The notes under the pieces were generated by a model. It searched no databases and was not told the DNA's origin. It worked only from the letters and a program-made list of their open reading frames with translations. The position numbers were made by a program, and so were the translations under genes. From contig OZ038463.1 in NCBI GenBank assembly GCA_964036295.1, positions 20,261,069 through 20,325,068 of the forward strand: 64,000 nt of DNA, written 5' to 3'. Positions 49,701 to 60,258 of the stretch are shown one piece after another (within the stretch, counting starts at the first letter, position 1; the number at the start of each line of letters is the position of its first letter). This stretch comes from Plumapathes pennacea. Taxonomy: Eukaryota; Cnidaria; Anthozoa; Antipatharia; Myriopathidae.

Positions 49701-52700
49701 CTTGGACTGGAATTACACGTCGAGGCAAATCCAACGGCTGTCGTGTTGAATGCCGACAAGAACTACTCGTTTCGAGATTGACAGGGATTCTTAAACTGCT
49801 CTCAGAAATATTGATCTGGCTGGAAACACTATGGCCTGATAACCGAACTGTGGTGTGTGGTCTGACATTTTGTGGGACGGAAGATTAGTAATGTTGCGGC
49901 AAATTCAGTTGATTTTCTGACGAAGAAGCTGGTCTTCGTGTTCGATTTTGCGTATCGGATAGTAAGCCAGGTCAGTTTAAATTCTGTGCTTCTTTCTTTG
50001 CTTAATAATCTCTAGAAGTGATGTAAATACCAGCTGTGCACAGGGCGACTTTTATACGAAAAGCGAAAGAAAAGAATTAACAGCAGCGAATGAAGAAAAA
50101 AAAATTTTCCCCTTAGCAACGTTGAATACGGCTGTATCTTTTTTACGTGTCTATGGAGTTATTCGCACGTTACTATGCGATATTTTCACGTTACTAAGGG
50201 AGTTGTATAATAAAAACATTTATTATACAACTCCCTTAGTAACGTGAAAATATCGCATAGTAACGTGCGAATAACTCCATAGACACGTAAAAAAGATACA
50301 GCCGTATTCAACGTTGCTAAGGGGAAAAATTTTTTTTCTTCATTCGCTGCTGTTAATTCTTTTCTTTCGCTTTTCGTATAAAAGTCGCCCTGAGCACAGC
50401 TGGTATTTACATCACTTCTAGAGATTATTAAGCAAAGAAAGAAGCACAGAATTTAAACTGACCTGGCTTACTATCCGATACGCAAAATCGAACACGAAGA
50501 CCAGCTTCTTCGTCAGAAAATCAACTGAATTTGCCGCAACATTACTAATCTTCCGTCCCACAAAATGTCAGACCACACACCACAGTTCGGTTATCAGGCC
50601 ATAGTGTTTCCAGCCAGATCAATATTTCTGAGAGCAGTTTAAGAATCCCTGTCAATCTCGAAACGAGTAGTTCTTGTCGGCATTCAACACGACAGCCGTT
50701 GGATTTGCCTCGACGTGTAATTCCAGTCCAAGATCTATGGCATCGACTTGCAACAACAGGCAATAATTACCTCTATCGAGAAACGGCAATGCGAACTGTA
50801 CCACCACTGGTCACAAGATAAAGTCCTTTTCATACTTCATAAGCGAGGAGAAGGCGAGAACTGGCTGTTTGTTGATTCATTGCACTCGACGAAAATGAAA
50901 ATGTTGACACATCTCGTTCGTCCAATTTGTTCTGTTTATGACCACATTATGTGATGTAGTATCTCAGATCTCCCCGAAAACTTTGCTTAAAGTACCTCTT
51001 TCAGCTTCATTGTTACTCGGCTCAGAAAACAACGACTAGAAGTACTGCAAGTACAAAATCCGCGCTTGCTTACACTGCACACGGCACTAAACTTGATTGA
51101 CATATCGCGCGCGGAAAAGATGTCACTTTGGTCACACAACGTACCGCGATTTAAAAATAATTTACATCTTTTACTAAGGGAGTTGTATAATAAATAACTT
51201 ATTAGACACTTAGGCGTGTAGTACGGCTGTATATTTTTACTCGTCGTTTGTATTTTGGCTCGCCGAAGCGGCTCGCCAAAATACTGCACGACTCGTAAAA
51301 ATATACAGCCGCACTACACGCCTAAGTGTCTAATAAGATATATTTATTAGACTCCTTATTAGAAACTTATTGCGGGGCGTGTAATTACCAAGACATTTTA
51401 CCTTTTGAGTGTTTGGAACCCTAAAAAATGATGAGCAACACCTTGTGATGTTTGTTTCAGCACGGATACTCGAGGCCCCTCTGGATGTTCGTACATCCTT
51501 CAATGTGTACATTCAGATCATAATAAGTTGCATTCTAGAGAGTGACTTCTGGAAACCTGTCGAGGACGAAAATGGTAAGTTACTTTATCTATAATATTGT
51601 TTATAATACTATGTAATAAATTGATTTGAATAAATAAATTAGTTAAAATGTTGCATCGGATAACGGTGCAACTCAGGGAAGGGGGTGGCGGGAGTCAGCT
51701 GGTATTCAGCAGGTATTGAATACTTTTTCTTAGTCCACCCTCGCGCTAAGGTTTTATTTTTTGGCCCACCCATTTTCTTGGTAAAAATAGTCTTTGACCC
51801 ACCCCTCTCTTTAAACGGTACCCCCACTTCTCTCTCCTCAGGCTACATAAAACAAAATAAGCATTGGACGCTATTTGTTTGACGCCATTGTGTCAGAGCA
51901 AAGATAAAATGACTAAAAATGGCTCTCACAAACACCACAAATGCCAGGAATTCCACATTTTACGGGTTCCTGATAGAGCGCAGAAAGTCTTTATTTCTAG
52001 GGGAATTCGGGGGCATGCTCCCCCGAAAAAGATCTGAAATATAGTTTTCCTGAACTTACTTTTCCAACATTTTCAGGGTATTTAAAAAAATAAATATCGT
52101 TTATTTAAAGTCGAAGCATACGAAGTGGTTGCCCATTCACCCGAGCCAGAGGCTCTTGTACAAATGTCCGACCGGTGAAATACCTATAGAAAGGAGACAA
52201 GTTCAGACTGAAGGGAAAAACCGTTGGAGTTGCCTCCCCGGATGAAAAACCTTACTACTGCCGGCCATGGGAATTGAACCCACTACCTCCTGGCTTGGAG
52301 TTTCATTACGAATTCAGGTCCACCAGCCCCAAACTGCTTGTCCACTAAGTCAGTAGTTTTGAGCAAAATGAAATCGAATTACGCTATGTTTTGGTTGTCT
52401 CCTACTGTCTCGGCCCACCACTTATTCTGAAGAAGCCTTTCCGTGGGCGCCTATTCATTTAATTAGTTATTTCAACGGGAAAGATGTAGTATCTGTGCAG
52501 AAACTGTTGAAACGTTACTGAAGGTACTTTACAAATTTTGTATAACTAGCGAGATCCCCGTAAAGTACGGGTGACACTCGAACGTACCACTCGCCAATCG
52601 ATTGACTTATCTTTCGGGTCCCGTTAGTAACTATTATTATCGTTATAAATCCTTCTATTACCTATTTTGCCTCTTCTACTCCCTAGATTTGTACTTCCTC

Positions 52701-54152
52701 GATGCGAAGCGGAAAATAGAAGAGTTGCTCAACTCTTGGAAAAAAAATGTTCTGCTCAGCCAGGCATGGACGTCATCTTTTAAGGTTTCTGTCAATTAAC
52801 CGATATAATAACTGAATGTTATATTATATGTATGCCATACTGAGTTACTTGGAGTTGTGTCCTTCACTATCTGCCCTTGCCTTTTTCAAGCTATAATTCC
52901 CGATCGAGGCATCTGTACTATTCTGTAACATCAGCTCATGTAATCCCAAACCCTATCCTATCTCAATCTGTTTATACTAAAGTATGCTCCTCCATTATTA
53001 AACTGAAATGTTTGTGCATTTGGGTTTTTGTCACGTATGGTAGCTGCTTTGTGTGGCACTTGCAAATAGCTTTACGTACGGCCTGCAGACCAATGCTTAC
53101 GGTTGTTACTGTCAGTACAGACAAATTTGAGGGGGGTACTCCCATATATAAGCCATATATGTGCCGCCCCAAAGAGCATCGTTTTCAAGCATTTTTAGTC
53201 ACCCCCCCTCCCCCCCCCCCCCGTCCCACAATACAATAACAGCTATTAAAGTTCTGCATGTCAGCTTGATCACTAATAAATACATCTTTCCCTCAAGGAT
53301 TCTATTGAGGAGTATCCGATATTCAGCGATGAGACCATCTCTCCCCGTAGGATGGTCTGCGAGGTACATGTACGACTGCTATCAGCTTGATACACTGACG
53401 GCGCAAATTTAGGCACATTTGACGTGTAGTTCTTTTCTTTTTTCAACAGGCGTGCAACAGACAAAGAGACATCACAAAATGTTTGTTACTGCAAAAAAAT
53501 GAACATGACGGAAAAGAGGCCCCTAAAAGCAAAGTACAGTAGTTTGTTATTTCTTCTGGACTAATGCTTCAATTTCGATTACACGAGACAACACCGAAAT
53601 TTACACATGTCCTTGTACTTTCAGAAGTTTCTAGTGGGAATTTATTGTCACTCAAGAGCCTATTTATATCACGAGAATCATCACTATGAGCGATATTTGC
53701 GAGAGCAGTGCCAGAAGAAGGTATGTATATTTGATTTAATCTTTGGTCAAATACATATTTTATAACTTTGCTTTGGTGCGGTCTTCATCTTTTACTTGAT
53801 GTTTCACCTGCTGATTTCTTTCCATAAAGGTTGACGAAATGGGGAGTAATGAGGCTGACAACGCCAACATACTGAATAGATGTTTAGACGATGAAAAGTG
53901 GTTGAACTTGGTAAGTATCCCTTGGATCTTTTCCTTTACTGACTGAGTATAACCTTCCTTGCACAGTTCCAAAACTAACTCAGAGGGTTTCATGAAATGT
54001 TGTTCTCAACTAGGGGAGGAGGGCATGAAAATGTTGATGGAGGATCACATGTCTGCTATCATTTATTATTTAATATTTCTATTTCTTGACAGCTTTACAA
54101 GGACTTCCTGGAAATTTTGGAAAAGAAACCTCTACATTATGTAGCAGGATAA
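34739..54152 (+). CDS. CCDC82: CCDC82-like nuclear protein (DUF4211 type)
   Basis: Join 34739-35046, 35518-35553, 37985-38195, 38608-38651, 44266-44452, 45395-45438, 46471-46603, 48806-48863, 51461-51574, 52687-52784, 53450-53533, 53625-53720, 53830-53910, 54093-54152. All 14 exons keep phase; 517 aa, or 449 if the ATG at 34943 (MQDSDSGSDTNL) is used, which is perhaps likelier because it opens the acidic/Ser region. The N-terminal half is low-complexity with basic clusters (TVKRKRISSSSDEES; KRGKSKRRQASK). An acidic patch (SDFMVNDDSCE) leads into a helical C-terminal domain: NVYIQIIISCILES, SSFKACNRQRDITKCLL, FLVGIYCHSRAYLYHENHHY and RCLDDEKWLNLLYKDFLEIL. This order resembles human CCDC82 from memory (DDFVVQDEE; VGRICASRT; SWIKEKYGQLEEYL). 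Function of the family is little known. Introns are loaded with transposons. Confidence 0.8.
36753..36771. repeat. poly-G tract
   Basis: About 19 consecutive G in a CCDC82-like intron, just before a MITE. Confidence 0.9.
36781..37330. mobile_element. 550-bp MITE
   Basis: Inverted ends of about 27 bp: AAACACGAAGGCGCGCTATA... at the left, and the complement of AAACACAAGGGCGCACTATA at the right. Class not identified. Confidence 0.7.
38904..39509. mobile_element. 606-bp mariner-type MITE
   Basis: Inverted ends CAGTAAAAACCTG followed by ATAAGAACCTAA, flanked by TA on both sides (38902-38903, 39510-39511). The interior is AT-rich and non-coding. Inserted in the left arm of the larger element. Confidence 0.8.
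39541..40310. repeat. left subterminal AT minisatellite
   Basis: First 130 bp rich in CTATTTTT, then about 580 bp of AAAATAGCAATAAAATA-type units. It includes a 140-bp tandem duplication (ATCTCGGAC at 39952 and 40092). Confidence 0.85.
40412..41931 (-). pseudogene. 5' fragment of a host-like gene inside the transposon
   Basis: Exons with good splice sites: A 41931-41730 (MAKRTDKPKISHGVVSWAKR...), B 41561-41425 (GSKAGADAAIKSIAPDPTDE...KRFGDDYVHDEEKQ), C 41106-41035 (Lys-rich, ASNKKRKN), D 40858-40412 (KTQEKKEKELAILSNRLLAV, an acidic SDDDWQDAEQ, four Cys/His between 40520 and 40610, and a C-terminal coiled coil IQELEAQLKELQEAE). A-C-D join in frame (phase 1 throughout); B breaks phase to C, so B may be alternative. 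D ends at a clean donor (gtaagtt) but the subterminal repeat follows and no further exon exists. Family not recognized; it looks nuclear. Confidence 0.5.
41107..41424. other. intron of the transposon-borne gene fragment
   Basis: No further coding signal seen between the exons B and C. Confidence 0.4.
42200..42430. promoter_or_regulatory. candidate bidirectional promoter with direct repeats
   Basis: Between the two divergent gene starts (41931 minus, 42620 plus). It contains a duplicated block: GCGGGAAAAGTTCTGGCGAA at 42220 and 42306, and GACTTTGAACAAAATGCATG at 42259 and 42402. GCGGGAAA resembles an E2F site. Function inferred from position only. Confidence 0.4.
42620..42920 (+). pseudogene. 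first exon of a divergent gene inside the transposon
   Basis: ATG-initiated 100-codon exon (MDDTRISFEWKYKRDQPSRS..., RKGKRRRCGDKNTCLFDC, ending SEDESTAGQDFRVSDTNS) closing in phase 1 at gtattg. Four Cys in the first half could bind metal. No second exon follows before the right subterminal array, so the gene is truncated here. Family not recognized. Confidence 0.45.
43015..43600. repeat. right subterminal AT minisatellite
   Basis: Degenerate AAAATAGACTATTTTA and AAACAGTTTTAAAATAGAG units up to the right inverted end. Confidence 0.8.
46930..48640 (-). mobile_element. decayed LINE (reverse transcriptase region)
   Basis: On the minus strand, in order with frameshifts and stops: VNDKEKANLMSTFFGTVGK (about 48450), KATGPDGMTPKLLKLVGPAI (48300), FKKQDETECGNYQ (48200), VTSGIPQGSVLGPTL (47900), the ADD box followed by TLYCIE (47780), WCKLN, then the C-terminal RAAKLIFNLPWDM (47380) and SLAKLMYKLYNDLVP...AQRG (47310-47070). 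These are hallmarks of non-LTR retrotransposon ORF2 (RTE/L2/CR1-like by feel). It is inactive, antisense to the CCDC82-like gene, in intron 46604-48805. No endonuclease domain is visible. Confidence 0.85.
49240..50213. mobile_element. 974-bp MITE-like element, left copy
   Basis: Ends are inverted TTATTATACAACTCCCTTAG (then TAA). The mirrored copy is 50220-51193. Neither contains an identifiable transposase. Two copies in inverted orientation with 6 bp between them form the centre of the palindrome. Confidence 0.7.
50220..51193. mobile_element. 974-bp MITE-like element, right (inverted) copy
   Basis: Mirror of 49240-50213, nearly identical, opposite orientation. Confidence 0.7.
52085..52362 (-). 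mobile_element. tRNA-derived SINE, full-length
   Basis: Read on the minus strand it starts near 52362. An A-box-like TAGTGGACAAGCAG follows, then a B-box GGTTCAATTCC (about 52269-52281), a body with CCGGGGAGGCAACTCCAACG, and a tail CGACTTTAAATAAACGATAT ending in a TTTA run. This is the RNA polymerase III promoter layout of tRNA-derived SINEs. A truncated relative is at 31765-31871. It lies in CCDC82-like intron 51575-52686. Confidence 0.75.
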
Positions 54153-54867
54153 AAATTGAATCTGGCGTTGGGTGTTACTTTATAAGCTTTTTTTTACGTC
54201 ATATATAATGCAGCCAATTGGAGGACAGTACAATTAGGATATAATTTTACATCTCGTGATTTCCAGCAGAAACAAATGTCAAAAATATATTCTGTGCTCC
54301 GAATGGGCTGCAATGACGTAAACGTGAAGGATCTATAGTAAGGTAATAGCCTGTGAGTGTTGGTGTTTTGTGAATTTTGAACTATTGAATCAAACCCACA
54401 AAAAATATAGATAGGAAATAATCCAACAACAGCAACACTCCCTAGACGGGGTTAGACCGCTAGTAAAACTTCTTGTTTTGGTCTTTTTGGCATTCAGTTC
54501 CATATTTTTTATACAGCTCAGCACTGGAGATGATTTATAGCCTTCTGTATATGACTGTTAATGTTATTCGTATGGTTTTGTATTGTGATACGGTTGGTCA
54601 AGAGAGTCACAAAGTAGTTGCGTTAGTGTCCGGATTGTGGTTGCCTTGTGTGAGGTAGTGTTGTAAGTGAATTGGTCACACCAAGTACCTGTAGTCTGTC
54701 GGTATGTGTTGGTGTTCTGTAACCTGTTGTTCGTAGCCTTTTGTTGTCGTAGCTCGCCAGGCAATCCGAGGGCCTGTTTACAAGGATAGAGGGTTACCAT
54801 GCGTGTACAAGCGGGCGGGACGACCGGAAACCCGGACTACCTAGTGATAGGATTACGCGGGCTGAGA

Positions 54868-54906
54868 GCTGCAATCGTGGTCAAAAGTGTTGGGACACTG
54901 AACAAA
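54868..54906 (+). mobile_element. MITE, CTACAATC family, single end
   Basis: CTGCAATCGTGGTCAAAAGT followed by GTTGGGACA, matching the ends at 211 and 27951. No partner end was found downstream. Confidence 0.45.
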
Positions 54907-55029
54907 TTATGCTAGGATGACAGAGACCGGTGAACCTAATGTTGTTCCATGTAGTTGATTTAACATTTTGAATTGTATTGAAAGTATGTTGAAGTCAGGC
55001 GTAGAGTTAGTGATTCTGTGGTGTCTTCT

Positions 55030-56458
55030 GTCGGTAAGGGCAGTTTTTGAAAACAATGGTAAGACTATAGCCTCGAACTTTCAGGAAAACTTCCTAGGAC
55101 TATAACGAGACCTTTTGTAATACAATTGGCTTATCTTATATTATATCAAATATCAAAGATTCTATATTAAAACCGTCGTCATTTTCACGGGAACGTTTTC
55201 TGAAAATTCCATGCGATTTTGAAGGGTCCCTGAAAGTTTGGAAAAGCTTCGAATTTCAGCCCCAAAATGGCCAGTTTTTAAAATCATTGTTATAGACCAT
55301 GCTTTTTGTCAAGACCTGCCGATTGTAGGAAAAAAATTGAAATTTCTCGAAACTTTCAGGAAACCCCCCTTGGACTTTAACGAGACTTTTCGGAACTCTT
55401 TTGGCTCAATTTATTTCAGCAGTTGATGAAATACATCAACAAAACCACGTAAAACTTGAGGATCCTTTGTTCGTAAAGTGTGACATTTTTTGTCGAAGAT
55501 TTGCTCTAATTTTTCGCGACCCACTCGAAAAATTACAATGATTATATATCAACACCGTCGATATTTTCACGGGAACGTTTCCTGGAAATTTCATGCGGTT
55601 CTAAAGGTTCCGAAAGTTTAGAGAGTTTAGAAATTTAGCCCCAAAATGGACAAAGTTTGAAAAAAATGGTAAGGCTGTAGCCCATGCTTTTGGCCAAAAA
55701 TTGAAAACTCTCGAACTTTCAGGGAACCTTCCTGGAACTACTTTATTTCAGCCGTTGATGAGATATACTGTAGCAGCAAAACCACGTAAAACGTGAGGCT
55801 CCTTTCATAGCTTGAAAAGTGTGTTATTTTAGTCAAAGATTTGCTCTAATTTCTCGCGATTTGGTCAATAAAATATTAAAGATTATACTGTTTATCAAAA
55901 CCGCCGTCATTGCTTCGGGAACATTTTCGGAAAAAAATTATGCAATATACTTCTGAAAGGTTCCTGGCACTCAGAAAGCCTAGTTAAAGAATTTCAGTCA
56001 CGTGGGGAGTTTTAGTCATGGACCTGTCTGGTGCAAAGGAGGATTTTAAATTTTAGGCCAAAAATTTCTAAAAAAAAAAGTTAGAACTATTGCTTCTGCT
56101 TTTTGCCAAAAATGGCCGATTTTGGCCAAAAATTGAAAATTCTCGAACTGTTAGGAAAACTTCCTGGGACTATAACGAAAATTTTTGCAATATATCTGGT
56201 TTATTTTATTCAGCCGTTGATGAGATATAATAGAAAACTACGTAAAAGTTAAAGCTATTTTGTTCGAAAAGTGATATTTTATTTCTCGCGACCCGCTCAA
56301 TAAAAGATCAGTGATTATATATTAATACCTCCGTCGTTATTGCCCCGGGAACGTTTTCTGAAAATTCATGCGATTCTGAAAGGTTCCTAAAAGTTTGGAG
56401 AGTTTTTCAATTTGAGGCCAAAAATGGCCGATTTTTGAAAAAAAAAAAAAAAAAAAAA

Positions 56459-56504
<46 letters not shown>

Positions 56505-56690
56505 CCCATTGTTGGCCGAATTTTTAAATCTGTCGAAAATTTTAGGATACCTTCCTATAGGACTATAAGGAGACTTTTGCAATATATTTGGTTTATTTTA
56601 TTTCAGCCTTTGATGAGATGAGCAGCAAAACCACATAAAAGTTAAGGCTCCTTTGTTCGAAAAGTGTGACAGTGTACAAAATTTAATATC
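55030..56690. repeat. degenerate long-unit tandem repeat, about 5 units
   Basis: The word order (CTTCCTGGGACTATAACGAGA-like; GGTTTATTTTATTTCAGCCG; TTGATGAGATA; AAAACCACGTAAAA; TCGCGACCCACTC; CACGGGAACGTTTTCTGAAA; GCGATTCTGAAAGGTTCC; CCAAAAATGGCC) recurs at about 55088, 55361, 55724, 56158 and 56549, with spacing of 270-430 bp. Not coding. Confidence 0.8.
56437..56503. repeat. poly-A then (TAA)n
   Basis: About 23 A followed by about 14 TAA/AAT units within the last unit of the long tandem repeat. Confidence 0.9.
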
Positions 56691-59190
56691 TGGCTCTAGA
56701 ATTTTGCAAATAATATATCAATGAGAAAGGCGTACACTGCCAGTTCCAAGAGTTGAGTATCTCTGAAAAGGGTATCCTAAAGCCAAAACAGAATTTGCTA
56801 ACCTTTCTCCATGCGCTTGCAACAACCAAAAATACTATGACATGAATTATTATTCAATGTGTTTGAGGCCACAGAAAGCTTTACAGCGACACTAACTCCT
56901 TGTGAAATTTGCTAACCGAGTCCACACAGGAAACGTGAAGTCAGTTTAATAACCACGGTGTTGCAACTCCACCTCTGTAGAAGAGAAAATAAAAGGCTAT
57001 TAATTATCAAATTTAATCGATTGAGTCATCATTTCATTTAGCGTCATTTGACCAAAATTGTGTTCGCCCATTCACTTTTTTGTAAGCTCCGCGTTGGAAA
57101 GTTTTTGTTGTTTAAACTGCTCCTCAAATGAAACAAGCAGACAAGGGCTGAAACTATGCAAGCAACACAGTCAAAGCTTTTTATAAGCCAAAACCATTGA
57201 TTCCAACTGGGATCCCAAGTTCCAAGATGCCGAACTTTATTCCAGTCTAATCACATGCTACCAACAAGGGTTACCCTCTTCGTTTGGTGGAGCAAATATA
57301 ATAACGGGGGAAGGCGCTACATGGAGGAGAAATGAAGACTTTGGGGTATGGACGGAAAAGGTTTGTTTGATATTATAGCCGAAATTCGATTATTTCAAAC
57401 GCGGATTTTTATAACTGCAAATTGTTAAGATATAAATGCAAAACCTCTAAAACGTTAAAATATAGTAAGTGATGTACTTTAAACAGAAACGCTACAATGA
57501 CCTCTTTCCAAAAAGCACTTGCGAACCTTTATTGAGACGTGAACTTTTCGTGAAAGTAACTCACTGGAGAAGATTATGCCAGTGTTACAAAACAGGACGA
57601 CCTACTGTAACGTCTAACAGTGAGCACACAAACTGCGCTCAGTTTTGATCAAGAAGAAAGGAAACCAATAAGTACATAACTGATGCCAAGGGGAAAAGAC
57701 GGCAATCCTGAACTCTAAAATGTCTCCATTGTTTAGAACATCACCTCTGTCTTCGAAGAGCAGTTTGAAGGTAGTGATCAACATACACGTAAATGACGAA
57801 GAACGCTGTAGTCGAAAGTAACACTGGGATCGGAGTGGTGGAATTTTTATGTTGAATAATAAGGTGTTTCCTAACAAACATGGGGTAATGCAAACAGCGA
57901 ATGAGGCATATTCAAACAGAAACACGGGAACAAACAGATAACGTGGTAGTGATAACAGAGGCCCAGAAATGATCAACCGATTAAACAGGCAACTTAATAA
58001 AAAATAAAAAACTGAGATGAGAAAAGAATACAGCATTGGACCCATTGCAATTGCATACGAACGGCTATCATACTTCCTGAAACATAGATGTAAGATTGTG
58101 TAGGTACAGAGCTTTATATTATTATATTCTAATTGCCGGTCCGACAGAGGGTATGACAACAAGCACGTTAGCCGTGTGCTCTACATACGAATTAAATATA
58201 ACCAGAGGAGATTAAAATTAGGATGACTGGTACCAAAGTTCTGACCAGAAAGCACCTCACTGACGTTAGTAGAGTGACTCTGCTTTCACGCAACGTAAAA
58301 AGCACGATTACCATACACAAGACGGTGAATTACCGGCTTCTGCAAGACAGTTACGATCCCGACAAGAGCACACCACCCGTATTGATGTCAAATACAGATT
58401 CTGTTATGGCAAGTTTAATACTATGAGCTGCTACTATGATACCAGGACTCAACTCAATATCTGGGCCTGTTCACATTTAGAGCACAAGTAGAACTATGGG
58501 ATCTATTCGAGGTACTGAGATATCGTATTGGCACGCGTTCTACTGTCGAAAACCAACATAAATCGATATGAGATCATTCTGAGACTGTTAACGCTCGGAT
58601 CGCATTTATCTTGGATGGATAACTACCCATAGTAAACGAATCCTTTCTTTTGTATATTTTTAAGTCCACATGGCCTAAATGAATCGCCGTACAGTATATC
58701 GTTTTTTTTATGTGCAGCTTCGATGCAGAACTGAATTTCAGTAAAGACACTGAAATGCTTCCATGGAAAATGTACTCGATCATGTTGTGCAATCACTTAT
58801 TTGGACCTTTTAGTGCTTCCCAAGTATCAGTTTAAAAGAGTTTTTTTTTTAGCTCAGTAGGCAAGTGTATGAGCCTCGAAGGTTTCAATGACTCCACCAG
58901 CTGTGCCTGGTTGTCCTTAACATACAGTAAAATAATATGGAATGGTGTGATCCTAGCTACTACTAAATATTAATAATAATGCTAATACATACACCTACTA
59001 TATATACAAATGAACTTTTTGACACGAAGTCCATAATTGGCACAGCTTATCTTGAATAAGCTTAATTTTCAGTTTGTGAAAAGTTTGGATTAAACTCCGG
59101 GAAAATTCTCGCAGAATGACTGATCCGTGGACTCTTCTAGAAAAAAAAGAGAGAGTTAGAATACACGATAATATAATAAGATATAGTATT
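56691..59190. other. intergenic or downstream intron, no firm gene
   Basis: On the minus strand a frame open from a possible acceptor at 58077 (tgtttcag) would continue the mucin-like gene in phase 2 (RKYDSRSYAIAM), but it runs on into strongly hydrophobic sequence to a stop at 57614. I treat it as unproven. Nothing else seen. Confidence 0.3.
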
Positions 59191-59194
59191 AATA

Positions 59195-59196
59195 TA

Positions 59197-59290
<94 letters not shown>

Positions 59291-59295
59291 GTAAC

Positions 59296-59327
<32 letters not shown>

Positions 59328-59351
59328 TGATAATAATAATAATAATAGTAA

Positions 59352-59405
<54 letters not shown>

Positions 59406-59425
59406 CATTATTATTATTAAGTAAT
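59195..59425. repeat. (AAT)n/(ATT)n palindromic microsatellite
   Basis: About 155 bp of AAT units followed by about 65 bp of ATT units, so the two halves can pair into a hairpin. The poly-Asn, poly-Ile and poly-Leu frames across it are artefacts. Confidence 0.95.
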
Positions 59426-59539
59426 AGTTATGATAATAGTAATATTAATAACAATATTATGGTAGTGGTCTCCTATCTCACCTTTTTCAGTGGTATATTC
59501 TCGGCAGTTATCACCTCTACGCTGGAACTTGAGTTGTAA

Positions 59540-60258
59540 CGACTTAACGTCAGAAGTTCGTGGGACTGAACTGACGCCTTGCGGGACTCAGACAACAGAT
59601 GGATCTTCTGGACTTTATTGTTTCGCCTGTAAATGCACAGAACCTCATGTTTGTTTATGACCTAATTTGAACCCTAAACACATCTACATGTATGTCAGTT
59701 GGTCGATGAACATGAGCAATGTGGGAGTGATGATAAAATATAGATTCTTTTCCCGTGGTAATTACTACTGTAGACATTATTGAAGAATTGCAAGCTGCTT
59801 ATCACCTATTTTAGAGTTGTGCAAAATGAATCGAAAACAATGAAATAACCCTGTCACAAGAAAGAGCGCACACAAATTTGTGTCAAAAAACTAGGAGACT
59901 TTATTATGGAAGGGGGAAGAAATGTCCCCTGTAGCCATACAAAATCTCTTAATATTCTGATTTTTAAAAGCTCGTCATTCACTGAAGGGTCGATCACGCT
60001 GAAACTCTGAAATGTACTCTGAAATTTTTAATATACCTGATTTTCTAATACGTCACTGATGTATCACATTTGTAAAACATGAACAATACATTGCTAATAG
60101 GGGGTTACTCCAATTGCCGCGCGGTTTTGTTTAAAAACCAGACCTAGTACGAATTCCTTTGATACAGCAATAAGTTTTTTTGAAAAAGGTAAATCGAAAC
60201 TATTGCCTGTTTTGTGTTATCTGCTATAAACAACGCATTTACAACGTATGTACATTAC
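59540..60258. other. mucin-like gene intron or 3' flank
   Basis: No exon with matching phase 2 acceptor could be supported. AT-rich, without repeats of note. Confidence 0.4.

Larger units (their letters stand above)
49084..51349. repeat. giant near-perfect palindrome, 1131-bp arms, 4-nt loop
   Basis: Bases 49084-50214 are the reverse complement of 50219-51349, centred at 50216.5; I found one substitution (near 50030 versus 50395). Each arm consists of a 140-bp hairpin (49097-49236; TTAGACACTTAGGCGTGTAG and complement) followed by a 974-bp element (49240-50213) bounded by inverted TTATTATACAACTCCCTTAG. The right arm mirrors this. Open frames in the arms appear in mirrored pairs and have no recognizable domain. 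It lies in CCDC82-like intron 48864-51460. Confidence 0.95.

Noticed and set aside
49144..51289. Paired identical open frames in the giant palindrome
   Set aside because: They occur only because the arms mirror each other; no start context, domain or splice evidence.
57614..58076. Terminal exon of the mucin-like gene
   Set aside because: The phase 2 acceptor fits, but after RKYDSRSYAIAM the frame becomes strongly hydrophobic, unlike a cytoplasmic tail, and no donor is clear.
58998..59539. Long frames encoding poly-Ile, poly-Leu and poly-Asn on both strands
   Set aside because: They are translations of the AAT/ATT microsatellite; both strands and several frames are open for the same reason.
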